From Methylobacteriaceae bacterium (lineage in GTDB: Bacteria > Pseudomonadota > Alphaproteobacteria > Rhizobiales > Beijerinckiaceae): a DNA stretch of 64,000 bases. This document shows, one piece after another, positions 7,312-16,345 of the stretch (position 1 is the stretch's first letter; the number at the start of each line of letters is the position of its first letter). Position numbers and translations under genes: made by a program. The stretch covers positions 682,001 to 746,000 of the forward strand of contig JACKJC010000002.1 of the NCBI GenBank assembly GCA_020638195.1, read 5' to 3'. The notes under the pieces were generated by a model, which did not search any database, was not told where the DNA came from, and worked only from the letters and a program-made list of their open reading frames with translations.

Positions 7312-9143
7312 TATGCCGGTCCTCCCGACTTTTCAGGTTTCGGTTTGTTCATGTCGCGCACGCGCTTGGACATTTTGATGCCGCGCGTCTCCTTGCGCCG
7401 GTCGCCGTGCGGCTGCAGGAATTTGCGATATTCGTCGCGCTTCTCGTGGATGGAGGCGATGACGAAGCCCATGGGCACGCCGATGTCGACGAGCACGGCT
7501 TCGGCAAGCTGCAAGCTCGCCTCGATCGTTTCCGGAATCGCGTCGGTGACGCCGAGTTCGTAGAGATGGGTCGCATGTACCGCGTCGCGCGCGCGGGCGA
7601 CGATGGTGAGTTCGGGGCGCGCCGCATGCGCGAGCGTCACGACCTTCTCCACCGCGGACGGAGCGTCCATGGTGACGACGAGCGCGCGCGCGCCGGCGAG
7701 ACCGACGCGTTCGAGAAATTCGGGGCGCGTGGCGTCGCCCCAATAGACCTCGACGCCGTCGGCGCGGGCTTTGGCCACCAGTTGCGGCGTGCCGTCGACG
7801 GCGACGAAGGGGATGTCGTGACGCTTCAACATGTCCGAGACGAGCCGTCCGACCCGTCCGTAGCCGACAATGACGACGCGCTGGTCGGCTATGCTGGCGG
7901 CCGGCGCGAGATGGCCGAATTCCGCCTCCTCGCTGGCGCGCGATTTCGGGGTTCGCGCGCCGATCGCGCCGAGCAACGGGATGGCGGTCATAGTCAGCGT
8001 GACGATCAGCAGCAGATCGCCGCCCGCCTGGTCGGGAATGATCCTGGCCGCCATGGCCGCGCCGATCATCAGGAAGGCGAATTCGCCGCCGGGCGCGAGC
8101 AATAGCGACATTTCGCGCGCGACCGGCGCCGCAAGCCGGAAGGCGCGGGCGAGTACATAAAGGATGGAGGCCTTGATGACCACGAGGCCGAGCGCGAAGC
8201 CCAGAATGACGAGCGGTGCCTCGACGACTCGCGCGAAATCGAGATGCGCGCCAGTCGAAAGGAAAAAGAGGCCGAGCAGCAACCCTTGAAAGGGCGCGAT
8301 CGTGACCTCGATCTCGCGCCGGAATTCAGTTTCCGCAAGCAGCAGGCCGGCGATGAAGGCGCCGAGCCCCATCGACAGGCCGGCGGCGCCGCTCGCCACG
8401 CTGGCGCCGACGACGACGAGCAGGCAGGCGGCCATGAAGAGTTCGGTCGAGCCCGCAGCCGCGACCAGTTGAAACAAGGGGCGCAGCACGAGCCGCCCGC
8501 CGGCGACCAGCACGAAAAGCGCGACGACCGCAGGGGCCCATGTCCAGAAAAGCTGGGCGCTGTCGAGAGGGCCGCTCTTGGCGTCGAGCAGAGGCACCAT
8601 GAACAGGAGCGGCGCGACCATGAGGTCCTGGAAAAGCAGCACCGAGAAAGCGGCGCGGCCGGCTGCGCGATTGAGGCGCTTGCGCTCAGAGAGAACAGAC
8701 AGAACGATCGCGGTCGAGGACATCGACAGCGCGGCGGCGCAGAGGAGCGCGCGGCCCCAGCCAAGTTCGAGCCATGCGCCGACCTGCAGCGTGAGCAGCG
8801 CCGTCGTGACCGCGACCTGCGCGGCGCCGAGGCCGAAGACGAGGCGACGCATGCGCATGAGGCGGTCCCACGACAATTCGAGACCGATCATGAAGAGCAG
8901 GAAGACCACGCCGAGTTCGGCGAGCTGGCTCGCGCCCGCGCCGCCGCCGATCGATATCGCGCCGAAGAATGGATGCGTCGTCGCGAGTCGCCCGACGCCG
9001 AAAGGCCCGAGGATCGCGCCGGCGATCAGAAAGCCGAGCACGGGGCTAATGCGCAGGCGCCGGAACAGGGGCACGACGACGCCCGCCGTGATCAGGAAGA
9101 TCAGCGGCTGACGCCAGGTTTCCCAGTGAAATTCCGCGTCCAT
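7311..9143 (-). CDS. Monovalent cation:proton antiporter-2 (KefB-like) with TrkA-N domain
   Basis: Inner-membrane CPA2 antiporter, probably K+/H+, of 610 residues. The N-terminal two-thirds is a run of about 12 hydrophobic helices (Na/H exchanger domain), including the early GFLIAGAILGPFGV segment. A TrkA-N Rossmann domain follows, starting at VVIVGYGRVGR (about residue 425), that binds nucleotide and gates transport. The C-terminus is charged and Lys-rich. KefB/KefC respond to glutathione adducts, but this cannot be assumed here because no KefF/KefG partner is adjacent; the coupled neighbour is an alpha/beta hydrolase. Ion specificity is inferred from family. Confidence 0.92.
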   Translation of the reverse strand: MDAEFHWETWRQPLIFLITAGVVVPLFRRLRISPVLGFLIAGAILGPFGVGRLATTHPFFGAISIGGGAGASQLAELGVVFLLFMIGLELSWDRLMRMRRLVFGLGAAQVAVTTALLTLQVGAWLELGWGRALLCAAALSMSSTAIVLSVLSERKRLNRAAGRAAFSVLLFQDLMVAPLLFMVPLLDAKSGPLDSAQLFWTWAPAVVALFVLVAGGRLVLRPLFQLVAAAGSTELFMAACLLVVVGASVASGAAGLSMGLGAFIAGLLLAETEFRREIEVTIAPFQGLLLGLFFLSTGAHLDFARVVEAPLVILGFALGLVVIKASILYVLARAFRLAAPVAREMSLLLAPGGEFAFLMIGAAMAARIIPDQAGGDLLLIVTLTMTAIPLLGAIGARTPKSRASEEAEFGHLAPAASIADQRVVIVGYGRVGRLVSDMLKRHDIPFVAVDGTPQLVAKARADGVEVYWGDATRPEFLERVGLAGARALVVTMDAPSAVEKVVTLAHAARPELTIVARARDAVHATHLYELGVTDAIPETIEASLQLAEAVLVDIGVPMGFVIASIHEKRDEYRKFLQPHGDRRKETRGIKMSKRVRDMNKPKPEKSGGPA

Positions 9144-9209
9144 CTGTGCTCCGGCTGGCGATTCAGCCTTGCGACTATAGCCGGAGGATGGCGGACGGCG
9201 GGAAGAAAT

Positions 9210-9270
9210 GGACCGCGAGCCGTCAGGCTCGCATTTTACGCATGAATGCGAGCCTGACGGCTCGCGGTCC
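9210..9270. repeat. Perfect 26-bp inverted repeat with 9-nt loop
   Basis: The left arm 9210-9235 and right arm 9245-9270 are exact reverse complements, separated by 9 bases. The element lies 3 bp beyond the serB stop and 67 bp before the antiporter start, both on the minus strand. A 26-bp perfect stem is longer than a normal terminator and lacks a T tract, so a dispersed palindromic repeat (REP/MITE-like) that also ends serB transcription is the best reading. No second copy is seen in this window. Confidence 0.85.
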
Positions 9271-9272
9271 GG

Positions 9273-10181
9273 TTACTCCACGAATTCGACGCGTGAAAAG
9301 CCTTGCGCGTAGAGCAGCGCGGTGAGATCCGCGTGATCGATGCGCGCGTCCGCCGCCGCCGCCACCGCGGGCTTGGCGCGGAAAGCCGCGCCGAGGCCGG
9401 CCTCGCGCAGCATCGGCAGATCATTGGCGCCGTCGCCGGCGGCGAGCGTTTCGAGCTTCGACAGGCCGCGCGCGTCGCGCATTTCGATAATCGAGGAGAG
9501 CTTGGCCTCGGCGCCGAGAATCGGTTCTTCCACGCGGCCCGCGAATTTGTCGTTCTCGACGACGAGGCGGTTGGCGCGATTCTCGTCGAAGCCGACCGTG
9601 GCCGCGATCCTGCTCGTGAAGACGGTGAAGCCGCCCGAGACAAGCGCGGTATAGGCGCCATGCGCGCGCATGGTGCGCACCAGCGCTTTGGCGCCGGGTG
9701 TAATCGTGATGCGTTCGGCGATCACCTTGTCCGGCACATCGGCCGCGAGCCCGGCGAGCAGCGCGACGCGCTCGCGCAAAGCCGGCTCGAAGGCGATCTC
9801 GCCGCGCATGGCGCGCTCGGTGATAGCGGCGACATGGGTTTTCAGGCCGACGAGATCGGCGAGTTCGTCGATGCATTCCTGGCCGATGATGGTGGAATCC
9901 ATGTCGGCCACGAACAGTTTCTTGCGCCGGCCTTCGAGCGGCTGCACGACGATGTCGACGGGGGCGTGATCGAGAGCCGCGCGCAATGTGGTTTCGACCT
10001 CGACGATCTCGAAACCGTCGTCGGGCGCGAAGGCGATATCGGCGGCGATTTCCGCATCGAGCCATTTGACCGGCGCCGCATTGGCGAGCGCGGCGCGAGC
10101 GCGCTGGGCAAGCGCCTCGGTCAGAATCGGCGCCTGCGGATTGCAGACGAGCGTGGCGACGTGAGAAAGGGTTTTGGACAT
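9273..10181 (-). CDS. serB: Phosphoserine phosphatase
   Basis: Last step of serine synthesis, hydrolysing phosphoserine to serine. The 302 residues have an N-terminal ACT-like region (about 1-85), then a HAD phosphatase core. Catalytic Asp93 and Asp95 are in VADMDSTIIGQ, the motif II Ser/Thr is in ALVSGGFTVF, and AAGDGANDLPML provides the magnesium-binding acidic residues. Length and domain order match SerB. It is divergent from miaA with only 23 bp between starts, the usual arrangement in alphaproteobacteria. Confidence 0.96.
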   Translation of the reverse strand: MSKTLSHVATLVCNPQAPILTEALAQRARAALANAAPVKWLDAEIAADIAFAPDDGFEIVEVETTLRAALDHAPVDIVVQPLEGRRKKLFVADMDSTIIGQECIDELADLVGLKTHVAAITERAMRGEIAFEPALRERVALLAGLAADVPDKVIAERITITPGAKALVRTMRAHGAYTALVSGGFTVFTSRIAATVGFDENRANRLVVENDKFAGRVEEPILGAEAKLSSIIEMRDARGLSKLETLAAGDGANDLPMLREAGLGAAFRAKPAVAAAADARIDHADLTALLYAQGFSRVEFVE

Positions 10182-10204
10182 AGGTCGATCGAACGGAAAC
10201 TCGA

Positions 10205-11116
10205 ATGGGGCGGATGCGCGCCATCCTCATCGCAGGCCCGACGGCGAGCGGCAAGTCCGCCGTCGCGCTGGGGCTCGCGCGCGCGACCGGCGGCGTGGTG
10301 GTCAATGCCGATTCCATGCAGGTGTATGCGGACCTGCGCATCCTGACGGCGCGGCCGAGCCCGGCCGACGAGGCCGCCGCAGAGCACCGGCTCTACGGCC
10401 ATGTCGACGGCGCCGTGAACTACTCCGTCGGGCGCTGGCTCGACGATTTTTCCGCCCTGATGGCGGAGCTCGACAGGGCAGGGCGGCTCGCGATCGTCGT
10501 CGGCGGCACGGGCATGTATTTCAAGGCCGTCACGCAGGGCCTGTCGGATATTCCGCGCACCCCTGACGACGTGCGAGCGCGGGTGCGGGCGCAGGCCGAG
10601 GGCGTCGCGCCGGCCGAGCTCCACGCGCGGCTGGCCGCGCGCGATCCGCAGACGGCGGCGGGGCTGAAACCCACCGATCCGCAGCGCATTCTTCGCGCGC
10701 TCGAGGTGCTGGAGGCCACAGGCAAGCCGCTGGTCGCCTTTCAGGGCGCGCGCGCCGCGCCGCTGCTGGCGGCGGGATCGTGGCGCGGGTTCTTTCTCGC
10801 GCCGGAGCGGGAGGTCGTGCGCGCGGCGATCGACGGGCGGTTCCTGACCATGATCGAGGCCGGCGCACTCGACGAGGTCGCGCGGCTCGCAGCGCAAAAC
10901 CTTGATCCGGCTTTGCCGATCATGCGCGCGCATGGCGCGCCCGCGCTCATGGCTTTCTTGCGCGGAGAGATGTCGATGGACGAGGCGATTGCGCGCGGGC
11001 AGGCGGATACGCGGGCCTACGCCAAGCGGCAGTTCACTTTCGCGCGTCACCAGTTGCCGGATTTCCGCTGGCTCGCGCCGGAAGGGGCGGGCGCGGAGAT
11101 CGCGCGCGAAACCTGA
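10205..11116 (+). CDS. miaA: tRNA dimethylallyltransferase
   Basis: Adds the dimethylallyl group to A37 of tRNAs reading UNN codons. The P-loop GPTASGKS is at residues 11-18, followed by NADSMQVYADL (DSxQxY motif), the VGGTGMYFKA motif, and YAKRQFTFARHQ near the C-terminus, all diagnostic. The 303 residues are normal length. Start at the first ATG; an internal ATG three codons later is possible. In many relatives miaA precedes ilvB; here an AraC-family regulator gene follows instead. Confidence 0.97.
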   Translation: MGRMRAILIAGPTASGKSAVALGLARATGGVVVNADSMQVYADLRILTARPSPADEAAAEHRLYGHVDGAVNYSVGRWLDDFSALMAELDRAGRLAIVVGGTGMYFKAVTQGLSDIPRTPDDVRARVRAQAEGVAPAELHARLAARDPQTAAGLKPTDPQRILRALEVLEATGKPLVAFQGARAAPLLAAGSWRGFFLAPEREVVRAAIDGRFLTMIEAGALDEVARLAAQNLDPALPIMRAHGAPALMAFLRGEMSMDEAIARGQADTRAYAKRQFTFARHQLPDFRWLAPEGAGAEIARET

Positions 11117-11175
11117 AGTCCGCAAGATTTATCAAGTCGGCCTTTGCTAGCCTTCTACATCGGAGAACGAAGTCG

Positions 11176-12027
11176 ATGACGAAGGGATTGACCAGAGGCG
11201 ATTACGATGCGCGCCTCGACCGCGTGCGCGACCATATCTACGATCATCTCGATGAGGATCTGGATTTCGCGCGGCTCGCCGAGGTCGCCTGCCTCTCGCC
11301 GCACCACTGGCATCGCATCTATCACGCGCTGCACGGCGAGACCGTGTTCGCGACGGTGCGGCGGCTGCGCCTGCAACGGGCGGCCTATGAGCTGAAGCAG
11401 ACGACCTTTTCGGTCGAACGGATCGCGGCGCGCGCGAAATACGACAGCGCAGCGGCATTTTCCCGTGTCTTCAAGGAGAAATTCGGCATGCCGCCGGCGC
11501 GCTACCGGCGCGAGGGCGGCTATGCCAAAGCCACGATCGCTCAACCATTGAAAGGACATGTCATGCAGGAGATCGGCATCCGTCAGGCGCCGGCGTTGAC
11601 CGTCGCCGGCATCCCGCATCGCGGCCCCTACATGGAAATCGGCCGCGCCTTCGACCAATTGCACAACGTCATCACGACGCGCGGGCTCTACGGCCCCGGT
11701 CAGCATAATGTCGCGGTCTATTTCGACGAGGCCGCGATCACGCCGCCAGAAAAATGCCGGTCGCTCGCGGGGCGCTCGGTCGGACCGCAAGCGCCGATCG
11801 AGCCGCCGCTCGAGAGGCTCGAACTGGCGGCCGGCGAGCACGCGGTGCTGCGCCATCGTGGCCCCTACGCGGAACTCGGCGCGGCCTATGACTGGCTGTT
11901 CGGCGTCTGGTTGCCGGGCTCGGGCCGCGAGGCGGCCGACCGGCCGTGCTACGAAATCTATATCAACACGCCGATGGACGCGGCGCCCAAGGATCTGATC
12001 ACCGACATATATCTGCCATTGAAGTAG
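11176..12027 (+). CDS. AraC-family regulator with GyrI-like effector domain
   Basis: Transcription factor of 283 residues. An N-terminal pair of AraC helix-turn-helix motifs (about 10-105, with FARLAEVACLSPHHWHRIY and RIAARAKYDSAAAFSRVFKE) joins a C-terminal GyrI/Rob-like small-molecule-binding domain (about 125-283, containing PYMEIGRAFDQL and CYEIYINTP). This is the Rob/SoxS-with-effector architecture seen in regulators of drug, solvent or stress responses. The ligand is unknown. The following gene is a glutathione transferase (gap 41 bp), a plausible target or co-transcribed partner. Confidence 0.93.
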   Translation: MTKGLTRGDYDARLDRVRDHIYDHLDEDLDFARLAEVACLSPHHWHRIYHALHGETVFATVRRLRLQRAAYELKQTTFSVERIAARAKYDSAAAFSRVFKEKFGMPPARYRREGGYAKATIAQPLKGHVMQEIGIRQAPALTVAGIPHRGPYMEIGRAFDQLHNVITTRGLYGPGQHNVAVYFDEAAITPPEKCRSLAGRSVGPQAPIEPPLERLELAAGEHAVLRHRGPYAELGAAYDWLFGVWLPGSGREAADRPCYEIYINTPMDAAPKDLITDIYLPLK

Positions 12028-12068
12028 CCCGGGCGGTGACGCATTCTCCCCGCCACAAGGGGAAACGC

Positions 12069-12677
12069 ATGAAACTCTACGATCTCAAGAACGGCCTCAA
12101 TCCGCGCCGCGTCCGCATATTCCTGGCCGAGAAGGGCATTTCGATCCCCTCCGAATTCGTCGACATGATGAAGGGGGAGAACAAGGCGCAGACCTATCTC
12201 GCCATCAACCCGATGGGCCTGATGCCTGTGCTGGAATTCGACGACGGCACGCATCTGGCCGAATCCATCGCCATCTGCCGTTATTTCGAGGAATTGCATC
12301 CGCAGCCGCCGCTGTTCGGGACGACGACGCTGGAACGCGCGCAGATCGAGATGTGGAACCGGCGGATGGAGCTGGAAATCCAGCTGCCGATCCAGGACGT
12401 GTTCGTCCATCTCAATGCGTTCTGGGCGGGTCGCCGGCCGCAGGTGCCCGAATATGGCCGGGTGCAGCAGGCCCGCGTGCTGGAGCGCATGGCCTGGCTC
12501 AACCGCGAACTCGCCGACCGCCCCTATATCGCGGGCGATCACTACACGGTCGCCGACATTACCGCGCAATGCGCCTTCGTGATGGGCAAGGGAACGGGCT
12601 CGAAAATCCCCGACGACCTGACCAATCTGATCCGCTGGTTCGATCTCGTGACAAGCCGGCCGACCGCTCGGGCATAA
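12069..12677 (+). CDS. Glutathione S-transferase family protein
   Basis: A 202-residue cytosolic GST with an N-terminal thioredoxin-like domain (about 1-80, including NPRRVRIFLAEKG and the cis-Pro region MGLMPVLEFDDG followed by LAESIAICRY) and an all-helical C-terminal domain with the N-capping motif HYTVADITAQCA. The ATG at 12069 follows GGGGAAA. The catalytic class is not clear from sequence; the electrophile substrate is unknown. It probably shares a transcript with the upstream AraC-family regulator. Confidence 0.92.
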   Translation: MKLYDLKNGLNPRRVRIFLAEKGISIPSEFVDMMKGENKAQTYLAINPMGLMPVLEFDDGTHLAESIAICRYFEELHPQPPLFGTTTLERAQIEMWNRRMELEIQLPIQDVFVHLNAFWAGRRPQVPEYGRVQQARVLERMAWLNRELADRPYIAGDHYTVADITAQCAFVMGKGTGSKIPDDLTNLIRWFDLVTSRPTARA

Positions 12678-12746
12678 GGCTTTTCCCCGGCAGGATGCGC
12701 CGTGCTAGCTTTCTGGCGCGGCGCTTTCGGGGCCGGGGGTCATTTC

Positions 12747-12983
12747 ATGCGTCTGATTTTTGCAATTGCTTTGAGCCTTTCGGCGGCTGCGCCCGCCGCG
12801 ATCGCCATGCCTTTGGCCAAGGCGCCCATGCCAGCAGTTTCGTCGGCGAACGAGGCGATCATAGCGGTCGCCAAGAAGCGGGCGCCGGCCAAGGCCCGGC
12901 CGAAGGCCAGGGCGCGCAAGGCGCGGCGTGGCGAGCCCGATCTCGGCGGAATCCATCCGCTGGTCGGCAGCGGCGACTACTGA
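12747..12983 (+). CDS. Small secreted basic protein, unknown function
   Basis: 78 residues with a clear signal peptide (MRLIFAIALSLSAAAP, cleavage near AIA-MP) and an Ala/Lys/Arg-rich middle (KKRAPAKARPKARARK), ending in GGIHPLVGSGDY. No known domain is recognised. An in-frame start at 12702 would add 15 residues in front of the signal peptide and is less likely. It lies between the GST gene and mgtE with no obvious functional link. Confidence 0.55.
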   Translation: MRLIFAIALSLSAAAPAAIAMPLAKAPMPAVSSANEAIIAVAKKRAPAKARPKARARKARRGEPDLGGIHPLVGSGDY

Positions 12984-13080
12984 AATCCTGCCGGCGCGCG
13001 GGGCTGGCTCGAAAACAATCGCAAGTCCCGCCGAATCTGGTCTAAGTGGCGCCGCGATATCTCGCGCGTTGCGGTGACCC

Positions 13081-14493
13081 ATGGCCGAAAACCCCGAAGC
13101 AACCAGAGGCGAAGACGCCGTTTGGCCCTTCCGCGACGAGGACGGCGCGCTGCGGGCCGAATTCGTCGCCTCGGTGGAAAAGGCCATCGTCGGGGCGGAT
13201 GCCGAAAAGCTGCTGGCGCTCGCCGGCGAGATGCACGAAGCGGACATGGGCGACCTCATCGAGGCGCTCGAACAGGACAGCCGGCCGCGCCTCGTCGAAC
13301 TTCTGGGCGACGCATTCGACTTCGCCGCGCTGACGGAAGTTCCCGAACACGTCCGCGACGAAATCCTCGAGGAACTGCCGACCGAAACAGTCGCCGAGGG
13401 CGTCAGCGAACTCGAGCACGACGATGCGGTCGCGCTGCTCGAAGACCTCGATCGTTCCGATCGGGAGGAAATTCTTCAGGCCATGCCGGCGGTCGAACGC
13501 TCGGCGCTGCGACGTTCGCTCGATTACCCCGAGAAATCCGCGGGACGCCTGATGCAGACGACGCTGGTCGCCGCGCCGCCCTTCTGGACAGCGGGGCAGG
13601 CGCTCGATCATCTGCGCGAGGGCGACCAGGAGGACCTGCCGGACAATTTCTTCGAAATTTTCGTCGTCGATCCCGGCCATCGCCTGCTCGGCAATGTCTT
13701 TCTCGACAAGCTCGCCCGCACGCCACGCTCGACGCGGCTCGACGCGATCATGCAGGACCGCCGCCATGTCCGCGTCGATGAAGACGAGGAAGAGGTGGCG
13801 CGCATGTTCGAGCGCTACAACATCGTTTCCGCGCCCGTCGTGGACGAGGCGGATCGTCTGGTCGGCGTCATCACCATCGACGATATCGTCGACGTCATCC
13901 AGGAAGCCGCCGACGAGGACATCAAGGCGCTGGGCGGCGTGAGCCGCACCGAGGAACTGAGCGACCCGATCTTTTCGATCGCGCGCGGGCGGTTTGTCTG
14001 GCTGTTCGTCAACTTGCTGACGGCCTTTCTGGCTTCGTCCGTGCTCGGCCTGTTCAAGGGCGAGCTGGAGAAGATGGTGGCGCTGGCCATTCTCGCGCCG
14101 ATCGTCGCCAGCCAGGGCGGCAATGCCGCCACGCAAACCATGACCGTGGCCGTGCGGGCGCTGGCGACGCGCGAATTGTCGCGGGCCAATGGCCTGAAGA
14201 TCATCTTTCGTGAATTTCTGGTGGGCGCGCTGAATGGTCTCGCCTTCGGCGTCCTGACCGGCATCGGGGCCGCGCTCTGGTTCGGCCTGCCGGCGCTCGG
14301 CTTCGTGATCGCGGCGGCCATGCTGACCAATCTGATCGCGGCGGCGTTCGGCGGCATTCTGGTGCCGCTCACGCTGGAACGGCTCGAGATCGACCCGGCG
14401 GTCTCCTCCGGCTCCTTCGTGACCACGGTGACGGATATCGTGGGGTATTTCTCGTTTTTGAGCTTCGCGACGCTGTATTTCGGGCTAAGGTGA
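13081..14493 (+). CDS. mgtE: Magnesium transporter MgtE
   Basis: Inner-membrane Mg2+ channel of 470 residues. The N-terminal acidic helical MgtE-N domain (about 30-150) and paired CBS domains (about 155-275) sense magnesium. They are followed by five membrane helices (about 300-470), with ILAPIVASQGGNAATQT in the pore region, the segment that forms the selectivity site in known MgtE structures. The start ATG gives the usual acidic N-terminus. It is monocistronic as far as can be seen. Confidence 0.95.
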   Translation: MAENPEATRGEDAVWPFRDEDGALRAEFVASVEKAIVGADAEKLLALAGEMHEADMGDLIEALEQDSRPRLVELLGDAFDFAALTEVPEHVRDEILEELPTETVAEGVSELEHDDAVALLEDLDRSDREEILQAMPAVERSALRRSLDYPEKSAGRLMQTTLVAAPPFWTAGQALDHLREGDQEDLPDNFFEIFVVDPGHRLLGNVFLDKLARTPRSTRLDAIMQDRRHVRVDEDEEEVARMFERYNIVSAPVVDEADRLVGVITIDDIVDVIQEAADEDIKALGGVSRTEELSDPIFSIARGRFVWLFVNLLTAFLASSVLGLFKGELEKMVALAILAPIVASQGGNAATQTMTVAVRALATRELSRANGLKIIFREFLVGALNGLAFGVLTGIGAALWFGLPALGFVIAAAMLTNLIAAAFGGILVPLTLERLEIDPAVSSGSFVTTVTDIVGYFSFLSFATLYFGLR

Positions 14494-14530
14494 CGCTGCG
14501 CCCGGCGGAGGCTCCTCCGGGGACCGCGCA

Positions 14531-14545
14531 TTAACGACTCGTTAC
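14531..14545 (+). promoter_or_regulatory. Candidate CtrA-binding site upstream of the lysozyme gene
   Basis: TTAA-N7-TTAC, seven of eight matches to the CtrA consensus TTAA-N7-TTAA, ends 23 bp before the ATG of the GH25 lipoprotein gene. CtrA regulates envelope and division genes in alphaproteobacteria. One degenerate site has limited weight. Confidence 0.35.
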
Positions 14546-14568
14546 CCCGTGAGGGATAATTTGCGCCG

Positions 14569-15396
14569 ATGATGCGTACCATCGATCTCCGCCTGCCGCG
14601 CGTTCTTGCGGCTTTTGCCATCGCCACGACGCTAGCGGCGCCGCTCGCGGGCTGCGGCTCGGGCGTAGATTCCCAGCTTTCCGGCAAGTCGCGTTTTCGC
14701 AACGCGGCGATTTCCTATGCGCCGACGCACAAGGTGAAGCCGAGCGAGGCGCTCGACCATAGCAGGGATTTCGAGATCCACGGCATCGACGTCTCGAAAT
14801 ATCAGGGCAATATCGACTGGCAGGCGGTCGCCAATTCCGACGTGCAATTCGCCTGGATCAAGGCGACCGAGGGCGCCGACCACATCGATTCCAAGTTCCG
14901 CGAGAACTGGGCCGGCGCGAAAGCCGCCGGCGTGCCGCGGGGCGCCTATCATTTCGTGTACTGGTGCCGCCCCTGGCAGGAGGAGATGGCCTGGTTCAAG
15001 TCTAACGTGCCGCGCGAGCCGGACGCCCTGCCGCCCGTGCTGGACGTGGAGGCGACGCCGACCTCGCGCACCTGCAAGCGCACGATCTATCCGGAACAGG
15101 CGATCCCGGAAATGAAGCTGATGCTTCAGGAGATGGAGCGCTATTACGGCAAGCGGCCGATCATCTACACGACGGTCGACTTCTACGAGTCGATCCTCGC
15201 CAACGGCGCGCTGACCGAATATCCGATCTGGGTGCGATCGACCAAGCATCGCCCGCATGTCCGCTACGGTTCGCGCAAGTGGCATTTCTGGCAGTACCAG
15301 TCGGACGGCGCGGTGCCGGGCATCGTCGGCAAGGTCGACCGCAACGTGTTCCATGGCTCGCCGAAGGAATGGCAGACCTGGCTCGCCAGCAATTGA
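14569..15396 (+). CDS. GH25-family lysozyme, lipoprotein
   Basis: Predicted peptidoglycan muramidase. The signal peptide ends in a lipobox (LAGC, Cys29), so it is probably lipid-anchored in the periplasm. The glycoside hydrolase 25 domain runs from about residue 68 to the end, with the N-terminal catalytic-barrel motif HGIDVSKYQG (Asp74), the acidic pair DVE (Asp159 and Glu161), IIYTTVDFY, and the C-terminal strand FWQYQSDG. Members act in cell-wall remodelling rather than only as exolysins. A near-consensus CtrA site is upstream. No immunity or phage genes flank it. Confidence 0.93.
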   Translation: MMRTIDLRLPRVLAAFAIATTLAAPLAGCGSGVDSQLSGKSRFRNAAISYAPTHKVKPSEALDHSRDFEIHGIDVSKYQGNIDWQAVANSDVQFAWIKATEGADHIDSKFRENWAGAKAAGVPRGAYHFVYWCRPWQEEMAWFKSNVPREPDALPPVLDVEATPTSRTCKRTIYPEQAIPEMKLMLQEMERYYGKRPIIYTTVDFYESILANGALTEYPIWVRSTKHRPHVRYGSRKWHFWQYQSDGAVPGIVGKVDRNVFHGSPKEWQTWLASN

Positions 15397-15490
15397 GCGC
15401 GAAGCGAATAGCGAGTAGCCCATAGGGTGGGGGCAACGGCCAAGCTGGGCTCGCCTCGCCTTTCGCCTCGCCTTGCGCCGGATTTCTTTC

Positions 15491-16345
15491 ATGCTCGAAA
15501 ACCAGTTCAGTCGCACCGCGCTCGGCGCGGCCCTGCACCGCGCCGCGCACCAGACACTGGAGCGCGGCCTCGTTTTTCAGGACCCCTTCGCCTGCGCGAT
15601 CCTCGGCGTGACGCCCGAGGAAGCCGCCGCGCAGGATGGCGGCGACGAACGGCGCCGGAGGATGCGGCTTTTCATCGCCGCGCGGTCGTGGCTGGCCGAG
15701 CGCAGGATCGCGACGGCCGTCGCGCGCGGCGTCCGGCAGGTCGTGGTTCTCGGCGCGGGGCTCGACACGTTCGGCCTGCGCAATCCTCACGCGGCCGAGG
15801 GGCTGCGAGTGTTCGAGGTCGACCATCCCGACACGCAGGCGTGGAAGCGCGAACGGATCGCGGCGATGGGCGCTCAAGCGCCGGCGTTGACATTCGCGCC
15901 CTGCGATTTCGAGCGGGACGATCTCGGCGAAGCTCTCGCGCGGGCGGATGTGGATCGAAGCGCGCCGACATTCTTCATGTGGCTCGGCGTCACGCCCTAT
16001 CTGACGCGGGAGGCCGCCATGACGACCCTGCGGACAATCGCGGAGACGCCGGGCGCGGAAGTCGTGTTCGACTACACTGAAGGGGCGGAGCGAGACCAGG
16101 GAGAGGCGCAGGCCTTCCACCGGGAATTGCTCGAGCGCGTCGCGGCGGTGGGCGAGCCGATCATCGGGTTCTTCGAACCGCAAGCTCTCGCCCGCGATCT
16201 CCTCGCGCTCGGCCTGACGGAGCAGGAGGATTTCAACAGCCAGGAGATCGCCGTCCGCTTCTTCGGCGTTCCGCGCGATCAGGCGCCGAGCGGCGCGGCG
16301 GGGCATGTCATCTGGGCGCGTCGGCCCGACAGGAGCGCGGCATGA
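15491..16345 (+). CDS. SAM-dependent methyltransferase, PPM1/Tcmp (LCM) family
   Basis: About 284 residues. The LCM-like fold shows an N-terminal substrate-cap region (SRTALGAALHRAAHQ), SAM motif I VVVLGAGLDTFGLR, the acidic loop VFEVDHPDTQAWKR, and FFMWLGVTPYLT. Bacterial members are annotated as putative O-methyltransferases with mostly unknown substrates. The ATG at 15491 is preferred; an in-frame TTG at 15473 would add six residues. The stop overlaps the next gene by 4 nt (ATGA), giving an operon with an aldo/keto reductase and a DUF218 protein. Confidence 0.9.
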   Translation: MLENQFSRTALGAALHRAAHQTLERGLVFQDPFACAILGVTPEEAAAQDGGDERRRRMRLFIAARSWLAERRIATAVARGVRQVVVLGAGLDTFGLRNPHAAEGLRVFEVDHPDTQAWKRERIAAMGAQAPALTFAPCDFERDDLGEALARADVDRSAPTFFMWLGVTPYLTREAAMTTLRTIAETPGAEVVFDYTEGAERDQGEAQAFHRELLERVAAVGEPIIGFFEPQALARDLLALGLTEQEDFNSQEIAVRFFGVPRDQAPSGAAGHVIWARRPDRSAA

